Shown one piece after another: positions 8,711 through 16,472 of a stretch of DNA of 64,000 nt (the first letter of the stretch is position 1; every line of letters begins with the position of its first letter). Position numbers and translations under genes: made by a program. Below the pieces are notes generated by a model. The model saw only the letters and a list, made by a program, of their open reading frames with translations, had not been told where the DNA came from and did no database searches. Location: positions 297,277-361,276 of the forward strand of contig CAZGPG010000001.1 in the NCBI GenBank assembly GCA_964527735.1, read 5' to 3'. The DNA comes from JBEBVQ01 sp964527735. Its GTDB lineage: Bacteria; Bacteroidota; Bacteroidia; Chitinophagales; Chitinophagaceae.

Positions 8711-9089
8711 GTGTATTTTCCATTTTCAGGATAGAGGAAATGGTTTGTTTCAACATATCGGGATTAAAAGGTTTCCTGAAGTGGGCGTCTACGGGGAAGG
8801 GCATCTGACCGACCACTTCATCCAGGTTCTCGAGGCCCGAAAGTACGATTACCGGCGTGTCACGGTAATATCCGCTGATCTTGAGATTTTTCACAAAAGA
8901 AGATCCGTCCAGGTAAGGCATCAACAGGTCGGATATGATCAATGCCGGAAAATTGCCTTCTTCCAGCCAGCTGAAGGCATCGATCCCATTGTTCTTACTC
9001 ACTACGGTGTATTCTTCAGACAGGATAAAGTGCAGCAGCTTCAGGATGATCATATCATCATCCACAATAAGTATTTGTTTTTTCTTCAT
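8697..9089 (-). CDS. Single-domain response regulator, first gene of the exopolysaccharide operon
   Basis: A 130-residue CheY-like receiver with no output domain. The acidic pair is in VDDDM (residues 9-12), the phospho-acceptor is Asp54 in IISDLLMP, the Thr/Ser position is in VIVLSG, and the conserved Lys is in HFRKPF. All catalytic positions are kept. It is the promoter-proximal gene of the operon and overlaps the priming sugar transferase gene by 14 bases, so translation is coupled. A natural hypothesis is that it controls the transferase, perhaps by pairing with that protein's receiver-like domain; this is inference. Its cognate kinase is not obvious. The divergently placed hybrid kinase at 9980 is one candidate. 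Confidence 0.9.
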   Translation of the reverse strand: MKKKQILIVDDDMIILKLLHFILSEEYTVVSKNNGIDAFSWLEEGNFPALIISDLLMPYLDGSSFVKNLKISGYYRDTPVIVLSGLENLDEVVGQMPFPVDAHFRKPFNPDMLKQTISSILKMENTHADD

Positions 9090-9187
9090 GTAATCGGTAT
9101 TCCAACGTAATATTACGCCTTCAAATGTTTAGTTAATATTTTTTATCAAAATTAAAATTAAATAAAATAGTATAATAATTATGTGTT

Positions 9188-9223
9188 TTTGCGTTTCATA
9201 TTATACCACATGTCGTACTTTTG
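9188..9223 (+). promoter_or_regulatory. Candidate Bacteroidota promoter for the acyltransferase gene
   Basis: TACTTTTG at 9216-9223 matches the Bacteroidota -7 element TAnnTTTG, with a TTTG at 9188-9191 in roughly the -33 position (24-base gap, slightly long). The start codon of the plus-strand gene is at 9320, which implies a leader of about 90 bases. For the minus-strand operon, a TAATTTTG at 9147-9154 (reverse strand) is a similar -7 candidate without a clear -33 box. The rest of this 230-base divergent spacer is very AT-rich. Confidence 0.4.
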
Positions 9224-9319
9224 ATTTAAGACAAATTATGAAAAGGCATAACGATTAATGTCAAGATTGTTTGTCTGTTCACGTATATATATGCTTTACC
9301 TAAATATACTGATGTTTAC

Positions 9320-9937
9320 ATGTCGCGTATTCACGATGTAATAAAAAAGAATCCGGGATTGAAGAAATGGCTGCATGCTTTGCTGGTTGCGGAAAGGGAA
9401 GCCCGTCCCCGCCGGTGGGTGCGGTGGTTCGTCAATCCGTTTTATCATAAAAAAGGAAAGGGAGTCATTATCCGTCGCCGGACAAGACTGGATGTATTTC
9501 CGTTTAACCGTTTTGAGGTAGGTGATAAATCCGTTATAGAAGACTTCAGCATTATCAATAATGGTGTGGGAGATGTGCTTATCGGGCAGCATTCCCTTAT
9601 TGGTATAAGTAATGTCATTATCGGGCCGGTAACCATAGGCAACCATGTTATTTTTGCGCAGCATATAGTGGCCAGCGGCCTGAATCATGGGTACGAAGAT
9701 ATTACAGTACCGGTTCGCGACCAAAAAGTACGTACGGCGCCTATCCATATCGGAGATGCGTGCTGGATCGGCGCCAATGTGGTATTGACGGCAGGTGTTT
9801 CGGTCGGGAGCCATTCGGTTATCGGAGCCGGCTCGGTAGTTACCAAAGACATTCCCGCCTATGCTGTGGCTGCCGGAAATCCCGCCCGGGTCATCAGACA
9901 ATATGACCACGGGAAAAAAGAATGGCTTCGTTTTTGA
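9320..9937 (+). CDS. Hexapeptide-repeat (left-handed beta-helix) acyltransferase
   Basis: A 205-residue protein of the WcaF/maltose O-acetyltransferase group. Such enzymes transfer an acetyl or other acyl group from acyl-CoA to sugars as trimers. Imperfect hexapeptide repeats run from about residue 65 to 185 (IGQHSLIGISNVIIGPVTIG, then IGDACWIGANVVLTAGVSVG), interrupted by the usual loop that carries the catalytic histidine (GLNHGYED). The C-terminal AYAVAAGNPARVIR is a typical family ending. The N-terminal 50 residues are basic and not part of the helix. The gene is divergent from the exopolysaccharide operon, so acetylation of that polymer is the simplest guess. Confidence 0.88.
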   Translation: MSRIHDVIKKNPGLKKWLHALLVAEREARPRRWVRWFVNPFYHKKGKGVIIRRRTRLDVFPFNRFEVGDKSVIEDFSIINNGVGDVLIGQHSLIGISNVIIGPVTIGNHVIFAQHIVASGLNHGYEDITVPVRDQKVRTAPIHIGDACWIGANVVLTAGVSVGSHSVIGAGSVVTKDIPAYAVAAGNPARVIRQYDHGKKEWLRF

Positions 9938-9979
9938 TCATTATTTATTGTTGGGGTTTAATAAACGTGCAAAGTTTGT

Positions 9980-12433
9980 ATGAATGATGTTGAACGGTTA
10001 GAACAGCAGCTCGAACAGGAGATCGCAGGCCACAGGCATACGGAAAATCTGCTTCGCGAAAAAGAACTTGAGCTTGCGGCCGCTACTGAAAAAATACGTG
10101 CATTGCAAGAAGAACTGCCGGTACCGGCTGATGTACAGCATAGGTTGTTGCGTATTACTATGGAGGGGATCGGAGATGGTATATGGGAGTACGATATCCA
10201 CACACAACAGGCCATATATCACTCCCAATTTAAAAAACTGCTGGGATATGCCGCGCAGGATCATTTCTCTATTGAAGACTGGCGGGCTGCAGTGCATCCT
10301 GAAGACAGGGAAAAGGTACGCACAGCATTTCACGCATACATCAAAGACCAGATACCGCAATTTCTTGCAGAGCTGCGCCTGAAATGCAGGGACGGGGCTT
10401 ACCGGTATTTCCTGGTACGTGGCATAGTAGTGGAACGTAACGACAGGGGGAAGCCGGAACGTTTTATCGGGGTACTGACGGATATTCATGCGCAGAAGCA
10501 ACTGGAAGAACAACTCAGGATCAATGAAAAGCGCTACCGCGACCTATATAATTACAGCCAGGCATTGATCTGTACGCATGATCTCCAGGGAAACCTGCTC
10601 GCTGTAAATCCTTCTACCGCCGGGTTGCTGGGGTATACGGACGAAGAGCTGACAGGCAGGAACCTTGCGGAGTTTATTCCACCCCAGGACAAGTTGAAAT
10701 TTCGTCCTGATTATCTTGATAAAGTGATAAGCGAAGGGGCTGCCAACGGTGTTTTCAGGATATTAAATAAAGACGGGCAACTGTTTTTTCTGCTTTATCA
10801 GAATTATAAGGTCGAAGAAGAAAATACAGCGCCTTATATCATCGGATTTTCCCAGGATATTACGGAGCGCGTCCGGACAGAAAAGGAACTGCGGATTACA
10901 CAACGGATGACGGAGCAAATGGCCAGGGCGAAGGAGGGATTTCTTGCCAATATGAGCCACGAGATCCGTACTCCCATGAACGGCATGCTTGGTATTATCC
11001 GGTTGTTGTCGAAAACGGATCTCCGGGAGACACAGCGGAAATACGTCAGTCTTATTTCCGAATCCGCCAATAACCTGCTGGTAATCGTAAATGACATCCT
11101 CGAAATCGAAAAAATATCGTCGGGGCATTTTACCTTCGAAAGCATTCCATTTCTTGTAGTAGATAAGGTTGCTGCAACGATGCAGGCATTCCAGTATAAA
11201 GCAGACGAAAAGCAGATTCGCCTGGGATTACATAGCGAACTCCCGGACGATCTGGTGGTAGAAGGGGATCCGCACCGGCTTGTACAAATACTGAATAATT
11301 TCCTGAGCAATGCGCTGAAATTTACATCCCGCGGAGGTGTGTCTGTAGGAATGCGTTTGGTGGAGCAGGATGATATCAATGTTACTATTGAATTTACAGT
11401 GGCAGATACGGGGATAGGAATCTCTGCGAAACAACAAGCCGCTATTTTTACGCCCTTTGTACAAGGGGGCTCCGATGTTGCCCGGAAATATGGCGGAACC
11501 GGTCTGGGCTTGTCTATCTGCAAGAGCATGATCGAGCTTCAGGGAGGTGAAGTCGCTGTAAGCAGTGCGGAAGGTAAAGGCTCCGTATTTACATTTACAA
11601 TACCTTATCTTAGAGGTACTATGAGTAACCAGGAAGAAGAAAAATTAATGATGCAGCCGAGTGCAAGTGTGCTAAGAGGGAAAAGGGTTCTTGTGGCGGA
11701 AGACGTGCCGGTAAACCAGTTTTTCCTGAGACATATTCTCGAAGCGGAAGGCGCAGTAGTGACAGTAGTGAGTAATGGCAGCGACGCGGTAACCCAGGTA
11801 CAGGAAAATAACTATGACCTGTTGCTTATGGATATACAGATGCCCGTGATGGACGGAGCAACGGCCACGGGAATTATCCGCTCAATGGAAGATGCCGGGA
11901 AAGCCAATATGCCAATCATAGCGCTTACTGCCAACGCGTTGAAAGGTGATAATCAGCGTTATCTGGACGCAGGGATGAACGATTATATTGCCAAGCCCTA
12001 TTCGCCTGATAAATTGTACGCAGTAATCGGCGTTTTGCTGCAGCAGCAAGAGACGGCAGCCACGGCAGAAAATAACAAGCGCGGGAGCACAGCCGGCTTA
12101 CTGTACGATCTTTCTATGATGCAAGCCGTGAGCAATGGCAATACAGAGTTTGTCCGGGACATTGTAAACCTTTTTCTGGAAACCGTGCCTGAAGACCTGA
12201 AAGCGCTGTCGGCAGCCGGCCAGGCATCGGCATGGGATGAAGTAGCGCGGATATCACATAAGCTTAAATCTGCCATTGAACATATGGGCATACATTCCCT
12301 TGGCGATCCGATCCGCCGGTTGGAGCGTGTAACGGAAGAAACGGATACCCGGCATATCCCTGCGCTTATTGCACAGGTAAACAATACGGTGACTGAAGTT
12401 TTTGCACAACTTAAAGAAAAGTTAATCAGCTAA
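9980..12433 (+). CDS. Cytoplasmic hybrid sensor histidine kinase (PAS-PAS-HisKA-HATPase-REC-HPt)
   Basis: An 817-residue multi-domain kinase without membrane segments. An N-terminal coiled coil (1-50) is followed by two PAS domains (about 55-180, with the PAS_3-like AVHPEDREKV, and about 183-305). A HisKA domain with SHEIRTPM (His327) and an HATPase with N (NNFLSNALKF), G1 (DTGIGI) and G2 (GGTGLGLSI) boxes follow. A receiver has Asp618 in LLLMDIQMP, and an HPt domain has His760 in ARISHKLKSA. All phosphorelay residues are present, so it can run a complete His-Asp-His chain and pass phosphate to a separate receiver, possibly the regulator at 8697. The amidohydrolase gene starts seven bases after its stop, so the two are probably cotranscribed. 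Confidence 0.93.
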   Translation: MNDVERLEQQLEQEIAGHRHTENLLREKELELAAATEKIRALQEELPVPADVQHRLLRITMEGIGDGIWEYDIHTQQAIYHSQFKKLLGYAAQDHFSIEDWRAAVHPEDREKVRTAFHAYIKDQIPQFLAELRLKCRDGAYRYFLVRGIVVERNDRGKPERFIGVLTDIHAQKQLEEQLRINEKRYRDLYNYSQALICTHDLQGNLLAVNPSTAGLLGYTDEELTGRNLAEFIPPQDKLKFRPDYLDKVISEGAANGVFRILNKDGQLFFLLYQNYKVEEENTAPYIIGFSQDITERVRTEKELRITQRMTEQMARAKEGFLANMSHEIRTPMNGMLGIIRLLSKTDLRETQRKYVSLISESANNLLVIVNDILEIEKISSGHFTFESIPFLVVDKVAATMQAFQYKADEKQIRLGLHSELPDDLVVEGDPHRLVQILNNFLSNALKFTSRGGVSVGMRLVEQDDINVTIEFTVADTGIGISAKQQAAIFTPFVQGGSDVARKYGGTGLGLSICKSMIELQGGEVAVSSAEGKGSVFTFTIPYLRGTMSNQEEEKLMMQPSASVLRGKRVLVAEDVPVNQFFLRHILEAEGAVVTVVSNGSDAVTQVQENNYDLLLMDIQMPVMDGATATGIIRSMEDAGKANMPIIALTANALKGDNQRYLDAGMNDYIAKPYSPDKLYAVIGVLLQQQETAATAENNKRGSTAGLLYDLSMMQAVSNGNTEFVRDIVNLFLETVPEDLKALSAAGQASAWDEVARISHKLKSAIEHMGIHSLGDPIRRLERVTEETDTRHIPALIAQVNNTVTEVFAQLKEKLIS

Positions 12434-12440
12434 AACAGAT

Positions 12441-13850
12441 ATGTCTTTTAACAAGCCAGGAATGAAACAGCGGATATGCCTGTTTCTGATTTTTATGATT
12501 ATTACGGGAATGTCATCTTATGCCCAACCGAAGCATGTAGATATAATTGTGCAGGGCGGACTGATCGTAACAATGGACGCCGGCCGGCGCGTTATTGATG
12601 ACGGGTGGATTGCCGTGCAGGACGGCAGGATTGTAGCAGTCGGTGCACGCGACACGCTGGCCGGCAGATTTACTGCATCACAGATCATTGAAGCTGCGGG
12701 TAAGGTAGTCATTCCGGGATTGATCAATACGCACACGCATATCCCGATGACGCTCTTTCGCGGTATTGCGGATGACCTTGATCTGCATCAATGGCTCACG
12801 GAGTATATTTTCCCTGCAGAAGCCAGGAATGTAACGGAAGATTTCGTCCGTGCCGGTACGCGTCTCGGACTGGCGGAACTGATCCGCGGGGGTGTGACGA
12901 CTTACTGCGATATGTATTATTTTGAGGATGCTATTGCAGAGGAGACGGCCAAAGCCGGTGTACGCGGGGTATTGGGACAGTCTGTGATCGATTTTCCTGC
13001 ACCTGATCATAAAACCCCCGAAGAGGCATTAAGTTATGCCCGGACATTTATACAGAAATGGAAAGGTCATCCGCTGATCATCCCGGCACTGGCGCCGCAT
13101 GCCCCTTATACGCTGGCTCCGGAGCACTTGAAGCATGCGCGCAGGCTTTCTGATGAGCTGGATGTGCCTGTCGTGATCCACGTAAGCGAAACGCAGGAGG
13201 AAGTAGTACGCATTACAAAGCAATACGGGGCTGCTCCGGTAAAATATCTCGCGGGTATCGGATTACTTGGCAGCAAAATTATTGCTGCACATGTAGTGCA
13301 TGTTTCCGGAGAGGAGATAGACCTGCTGCATCGTGCAGGCACGGGTGTGGCACATAACCCGCAATCGAACATGAAGCTTGCCTCCGGTGTGGCGCCTGTG
13401 CCGGAAATGCTGGCCAAGGGTATTGCAGTAGGACTGGGTACTGACGGCGCCGCATCTAACAATGATCTGAATCTTTGGGAAGAGATGGATGCAGCGGCGA
13501 AGCTCCATAAGGTCATGACCGGAGATCCCAGGATATTGCCTGCCATGCAGGTATTCGAAATGGCGACTTCGGGCGGGGCGAGGGCATTACATATAGACCA
13601 TATCACGGGTTCCATAGAACCTGGAAAATGCGCCGATATAGTTATTGTATCTCTTGACGAAGCACATCAGTATCCCGGTTATAATGTTTATTCAACACTC
13701 GTGTATACCACCAAAGCCTCGGATGTGCAGACCGTGATGATCAACGGAGTGATGGTAATGAAAGACCGGAATCTGCTTACACTTGACGAGGCCGCGATAA
13801 AAAAAGAGGCGGGGCATTATCGCCGGCAGATCCTGAACAGTCTGAAGTAA
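12441..13850 (+). CDS. Exported amidohydrolase of the ATZ/TRZ (MTA/SAH deaminase-like) family
   Basis: A 469-residue metal-dependent hydrolase. The metal ligands are visible: the HxH in LINTHTHIP (about 98-102), a His in VVIHVSETQEE, a His in IIAAHVVHV and the Asp in LGTDGAASNN. Overall it resembles S-adenosylhomocysteine/5'-methylthioadenosine deaminases and chlorohydrolases of the TRZ/ATZ group, which deaminate or dechlorinate ring substrates. Unlike the usual cytosolic enzymes it starts with a signal peptide (hydrophobic LFLIFMIITGMSS, then YAQ), so a periplasmic location is likely. Start is ATG 12441; an ATG seven codons in (12462) also leaves the signal intact. The substrate is unknown, and its pairing with a hybrid kinase gene is unusual. 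Confidence 0.88.
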   Translation: MSFNKPGMKQRICLFLIFMIITGMSSYAQPKHVDIIVQGGLIVTMDAGRRVIDDGWIAVQDGRIVAVGARDTLAGRFTASQIIEAAGKVVIPGLINTHTHIPMTLFRGIADDLDLHQWLTEYIFPAEARNVTEDFVRAGTRLGLAELIRGGVTTYCDMYYFEDAIAEETAKAGVRGVLGQSVIDFPAPDHKTPEEALSYARTFIQKWKGHPLIIPALAPHAPYTLAPEHLKHARRLSDELDVPVVIHVSETQEEVVRITKQYGAAPVKYLAGIGLLGSKIIAAHVVHVSGEEIDLLHRAGTGVAHNPQSNMKLASGVAPVPEMLAKGIAVGLGTDGAASNNDLNLWEEMDAAAKLHKVMTGDPRILPAMQVFEMATSGGARALHIDHITGSIEPGKCADIVIVSLDEAHQYPGYNVYSTLVYTTKASDVQTVMINGVMVMKDRNLLTLDEAAIKKEAGHYRRQILNSLK

Positions 13851-13925
13851 TCCTGATTTCCCTGCAATGACGGGAGGAATAATACATTGTGATTATCCTT
13901 CCGGTTAAGAGTTAGAAAAACAGGA

Positions 13926-13946
13926 AGCCCGGCAGTCTGCCGGGCT
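13926..13946 (-). terminator. Hairpin terminator between convergent genes
   Basis: AGCCCGGCA and TGCCGGGCT form a perfect nine-base stem with a three-base loop. On the minus strand the stem is followed by TTCCTGTTTTTC, so it fits as a rho-independent terminator for the cold-shock gene. It may also stop the amidohydrolase transcript from the other side. Confidence 0.75.
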
Positions 13947-13972
13947 ATAATCCGTAATGTTGATAAAGGGTA

Positions 13973-14410
13973 TCAGATTTTGTTGACATTCACCGCCCTG
14001 AGTCCCTTGGGCGACTTTTCAGTCTCGAAGCTGACCTTGTCATTTTCCCCGACTGGTTGCAGGAGATCATTGACATGCACGAACACGTTTCCACCGTGGC
14101 TATCCGTTATGAAACCATATCCTTTTGCCTCATTGAAGAAACTGATCACTCCGGTTTTTACGGAATCTTCTGGTTCGCGGACAATTTTCGGAACACCCAA
14201 AGGTATATCCTCCGAAAGGATCGTCTTCTTTTTCCGGGGATCGGGGGGCGTAGGAGACAGATTTCCGTCTTCATCTACATAAGCCATCATGTCTTCCAGG
14301 CTTTTTCCCTTTGTGCTACCGGCTTTGCGCTCTTTCATCTTCTGCGCTTTTTCCAGTTTGTTTTTTGCTTTCTTCTTTTCTTTTTCTTTTTTTGCTGCTG
14401 TTCCGCCCAT
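13973..14410 (-). CDS. Cold-shock-domain protein with charged N-terminal extension
   Basis: A 145-residue protein. The C-terminal 65 residues form a cold-shock domain that binds single-stranded RNA or DNA: TGVISFFNEAKGYGFIT carries the RNP-1 like KGYGFI, and NVFVHVNDL carries the RNP-2 like VFVH. The N-terminal half is a highly charged lysine/glutamate stretch (about residues 5-40) followed by a linker with SPTPPDP. Such extended CspA-like proteins occur widely in Bacteroidota and are taken to be RNA chaperones. It sits in the same orientation as two RRM protein genes just upstream, which suggests a shared RNA-related role. A terminator hairpin lies downstream at 13926. Confidence 0.9.
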   Translation of the reverse strand: MGGTAAKKEKEKKKAKNKLEKAQKMKERKAGSTKGKSLEDMMAYVDEDGNLSPTPPDPRKKKTILSEDIPLGVPKIVREPEDSVKTGVISFFNEAKGYGFITDSHGGNVFVHVNDLLQPVGENDKVSFETEKSPKGLRAVNVNKI

Positions 14411-14436
14411 GCGTAGTATGTAATTTTAATGTACCG

Positions 14437-14454
14437 GGCGCTCAGATAAGCGCC
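14437..14454. terminator. Hairpin between cold-shock and RRM genes
   Basis: GGCGCT and AGCGCC form a perfect six-base stem around a six-base loop in the 65-base gap. On the plus strand a CTTTT follows; on the minus strand, the direction of the flanking genes, no T-run follows at once. It could be a weak terminator or an RNA-stability hairpin between the two minus-strand genes. Confidence 0.4.
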
Positions 14455-14475
14455 TGCTTTTATAATGCCGGCCCG

Positions 14476-14742
14476 TTATACCAGGTATGTCCTGGTCTGG
14501 TCGTGCGATAATGCTTCACTCACTTCAATGTACTGATTCATAAAATTCAGCGCATCCAGCTTTTGGATGGCCATCAATCCTCCTTCCCGTTCCGCTATGT
14601 CTACAAAGCCAAATCCCATAGACTGGCCACTGGCTGTATCTATAACAATATGTACAGAATTTACCTGGCCAAATGTTTTAAATAAATCCCACACTTGTGT
14701 CTCCGACACATTTGCAGAGAGATTGCCAATATAGATATTCAT
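14476..14742 (-). CDS. RRM-domain RNA-binding protein (paralogue 1)
   Basis: An 88-residue protein consisting almost wholly of one RNA recognition motif. RNP-2 is MNIYIGNL at the very start and RNP-1 is GFGFVDI near residue 45. These small bacterial RRM proteins resemble the cyanobacterial Rbp family and bind single-stranded RNA. The short tail (about 78-88) carries no glycine-rich region. The start ATG at 14742 places RNP-2 at residues 2-8, as in its two neighbours at 14823 and 15354, which supports the start choice. Three RRM paralogues within one kilobase suggest tandem duplication with divergence. Confidence 0.92.
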   Translation of the reverse strand: MNIYIGNLSANVSETQVWDLFKTFGQVNSVHIVIDTASGQSMGFGFVDIAEREGGLMAIQKLDALNFMNQYIEVSEALSHDQTRTYLV

Positions 14743-14822
14743 AGTACCGTGTTGGAAGTGAACAATACAATTTAAACCCGGGCCGGCAATGTCTATATCA
14801 CTGACTTTCCGGTGTTATCAAC

Positions 14823-15116
14823 CTAATATCGGTCAGATGTCCTGCCGGAATAGCTGCTCCGCTCATTTTCATTCTTCCGGGGCCTGGCTTCATTTACAAC
14901 GATCGATTGCATATGCAGGCTCGAATTATTCAGCTGGCCAATAGCTTTTTCAGCGTCTGCTTTTTCCGGCATTTCTACAAAAGCAAAACCACGTGGGCGT
15001 TTTGTATAGTTGTCCATAATGATTTTGACTGACGTCACTGCACCGAATTCTGCAAACAGATGCTCCAATTGGTTTTCGGTAGTCTGATAATTCAGATTCC
15101 CAACGAAAATGTTCAT
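14823..15116 (-). CDS. RRM-domain RNA-binding protein (paralogue 2)
   Basis: A 97-residue single-RRM protein. RNP-2 is NIFVGNL at residues 2-8 and RNP-1 is RGFAFVEM near 45, followed by a basic and serine/tyrosine-rich tail (RPRKNENERSSYSGRTSDRY). The open frame continues 42 codons upstream, but that extension is hydrophobic and unlike the family. The ATG at 15116 gives the same N-terminus as the paralogues and is the likely start. The basic tail, absent from paralogue 1, would add non-specific RNA contacts. The RNA targets are unknown. Confidence 0.92.
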   Translation of the reverse strand: MNIFVGNLNYQTTENQLEHLFAEFGAVTSVKIIMDNYTKRPRGFAFVEMPEKADAEKAIGQLNNSSLHMQSIVVNEARPRKNENERSSYSGRTSDRY

Positions 15117-15353
15117 AAACTTATAAGGTATAAAAAAATAAAAAAGTATGGCTGCTGGAAGCGAAGACTGAAGGAGAAAGAAATGTATGCCAATCAGAAC
15201 ATGCAAAGGCAGAGTGCCATTATCTTTATAAAGGTAAGCCATTTTTTCACATAAACAAAATTCCGGTAGGAATATAATCGTACCTTTATAAATTCCCCCT
15301 GCTCATCCCTGTAACGCTGGTCTGTGCAGTTTATTTTTTAAAACAGGAACTCC

Positions 15354-15620
15354 ATGATTTTATTTGTTGGTAACCTAAGCAGACAGACGACAGAGCAGGA
15401 GCTCCGGGTATTGTTTTCTCCTTTCGGAGTTATCATTAAGGCCAGGATCATGATGGATAAGATCACGCGGTGGTCGCGTGGTTATGCATACGTGCATATG
15501 AGCGATCCTCAGGCTGCCGGGAACGCCGTAAAAGAACTGAACAGCACTTCTTTTATGGATAGTTTTATTATCGTAGGTCCTGCCAATATCAAGCAATTAC
15601 ATAGCATTGACTGGAGTTGA
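15354..15620 (+). CDS. RRM-domain RNA-binding protein (paralogue 3)
   Basis: An 88-residue single-RRM protein on the opposite strand from the other two. RNP-2 is ILFVGNL (residues 2-8). The RNP-1 position reads RGYAYVHM, so its aromatic positions are Tyr rather than Phe. A TACCTTTA near 15281 resembles the Bacteroidota -7 element and may drive it. The NYN-domain gene begins 24 bases after its stop, so the two are probably cotranscribed; this is the strongest hint that this paralogue works with the putative ribonuclease. Confidence 0.9.
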   Translation: MILFVGNLSRQTTEQELRVLFSPFGVIIKARIMMDKITRWSRGYAYVHMSDPQAAGNAVKELNSTSFMDSFIIVGPANIKQLHSIDWS

Positions 15621-15644
15621 CCCCACCAAAACACTGACGAACAC

Positions 15645-16472
15645 ATGCAGAATCATAACGAACTCCGCTTTGCGGTGCTGATAGATGCCGATAACGTACC
15701 CTCTGTAAATCTCAGGGAAATGATGGAAGAAGTGGCAAAATATGGTACGCCTACTTTTAAACGCATTTATGGCGACTGGACCAAGCCGCACGTCACCCGC
15801 TGGAAGAGCGTGCTGCTCGAACATGCTATTACACCGGTACAGCAATACAGCTATACACAGGGGAAGAATGCCACCGATTCTGCCATGATCATTGATGCTA
15901 TGGATATTTTGTATACCGGCAGAGTAGACGGCTTCTGCATTATTTCCAGTGATAGTGATTTCACCCGGCTTGCCCTGCGATTGCGCGAAGGAGGCATGCA
16001 GGTGATTGGTATGGGGCAAAAGAAAACGCCCGCGCCGTTTATTGCCGCCTGCAACAAGTTTATCTATATTGAGATATTAAAGGCAGAAAGTAAGCAGGAG
16101 CAAGGTAAAAGGGAGGATAAGCCCGAAGAGACGTCGGATGATGTAAACTCGGACGATGTGATCAGGAAAGTAGACCGGAAAATAATTCAACTGCTTTCGG
16201 ATTCTGTTGCCGATCTGTCTGACGACTCGGGATGGGCATTTCTCGGGGAAGTAGGCAACCTGTTATTGAAAAAGCAACCCGACTTTGATCCGCGCAACTA
16301 TGGATTTAAGCGACTGTCTATGCTCATTAAGGATACCGGCTTATTTGAAATTGACGAACGGCAGTCCGACAAAGGCAATTACAAGCATGTGTACATAAAG
16401 ATGAAACCTGCCCCGAAGAACAACAGAAAAAAGGCGGCCCGGAATAATAACAGCACAGGAACGGCTAAATAA
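15645..16472 (+). CDS. NYN-domain putative ribonuclease with C-terminal OST-HTH/LOTUS-like domain
   Basis: A 275-residue protein of the LabA/DUF88 group. The N-terminal NYN (PIN-like) domain shows the acidic metal-site residues: LIDADNVP (about 12-19), DSAMIIDAMD (about 78-87) and ISSDSDFTRLA (about 100-110). A charged linker (about 147-180) leads to a C-terminal winged-helix-like domain with GWAFLGEVGNLLLKK and NYGFKRLSMLIKDTG, which is the OST-HTH/LOTUS pattern found in RNA-regulating proteins. The extreme C-terminus is basic (KKAARNNN). NYN domains are predicted or shown to cleave RNA. It is transcribed with an RRM gene, and its end overlaps the convergent desaturase gene by eight bases. 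Confidence 0.9.
   Translation: MQNHNELRFAVLIDADNVPSVNLREMMEEVAKYGTPTFKRIYGDWTKPHVTRWKSVLLEHAITPVQQYSYTQGKNATDSAMIIDAMDILYTGRVDGFCIISSDSDFTRLALRLREGGMQVIGMGQKKTPAPFIAACNKFIYIEILKAESKQEQGKREDKPEETSDDVNSDDVIRKVDRKIIQLLSDSVADLSDDSGWAFLGEVGNLLLKKQPDFDPRNYGFKRLSMLIKDTGLFEIDERQSDKGNYKHVYIKMKPAPKNNRKKAARNNNSTGTAK

Noticed and set aside
8709..9110. 133-codon plus-strand frame opposite the response regulator
   Set aside because: Shadow of the receiver gene, no domain.
9296..9910. 204-codon minus-strand frame in the acyltransferase region
   Set aside because: It lies opposite the hexapeptide-repeat acyltransferase, whose repeats are unmistakable.
15597..16019. 140-codon minus-strand frame across the NYN gene
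   Set aside because: Antisense frame with no recognisable sequence; the NYN motifs are on the plus strand.
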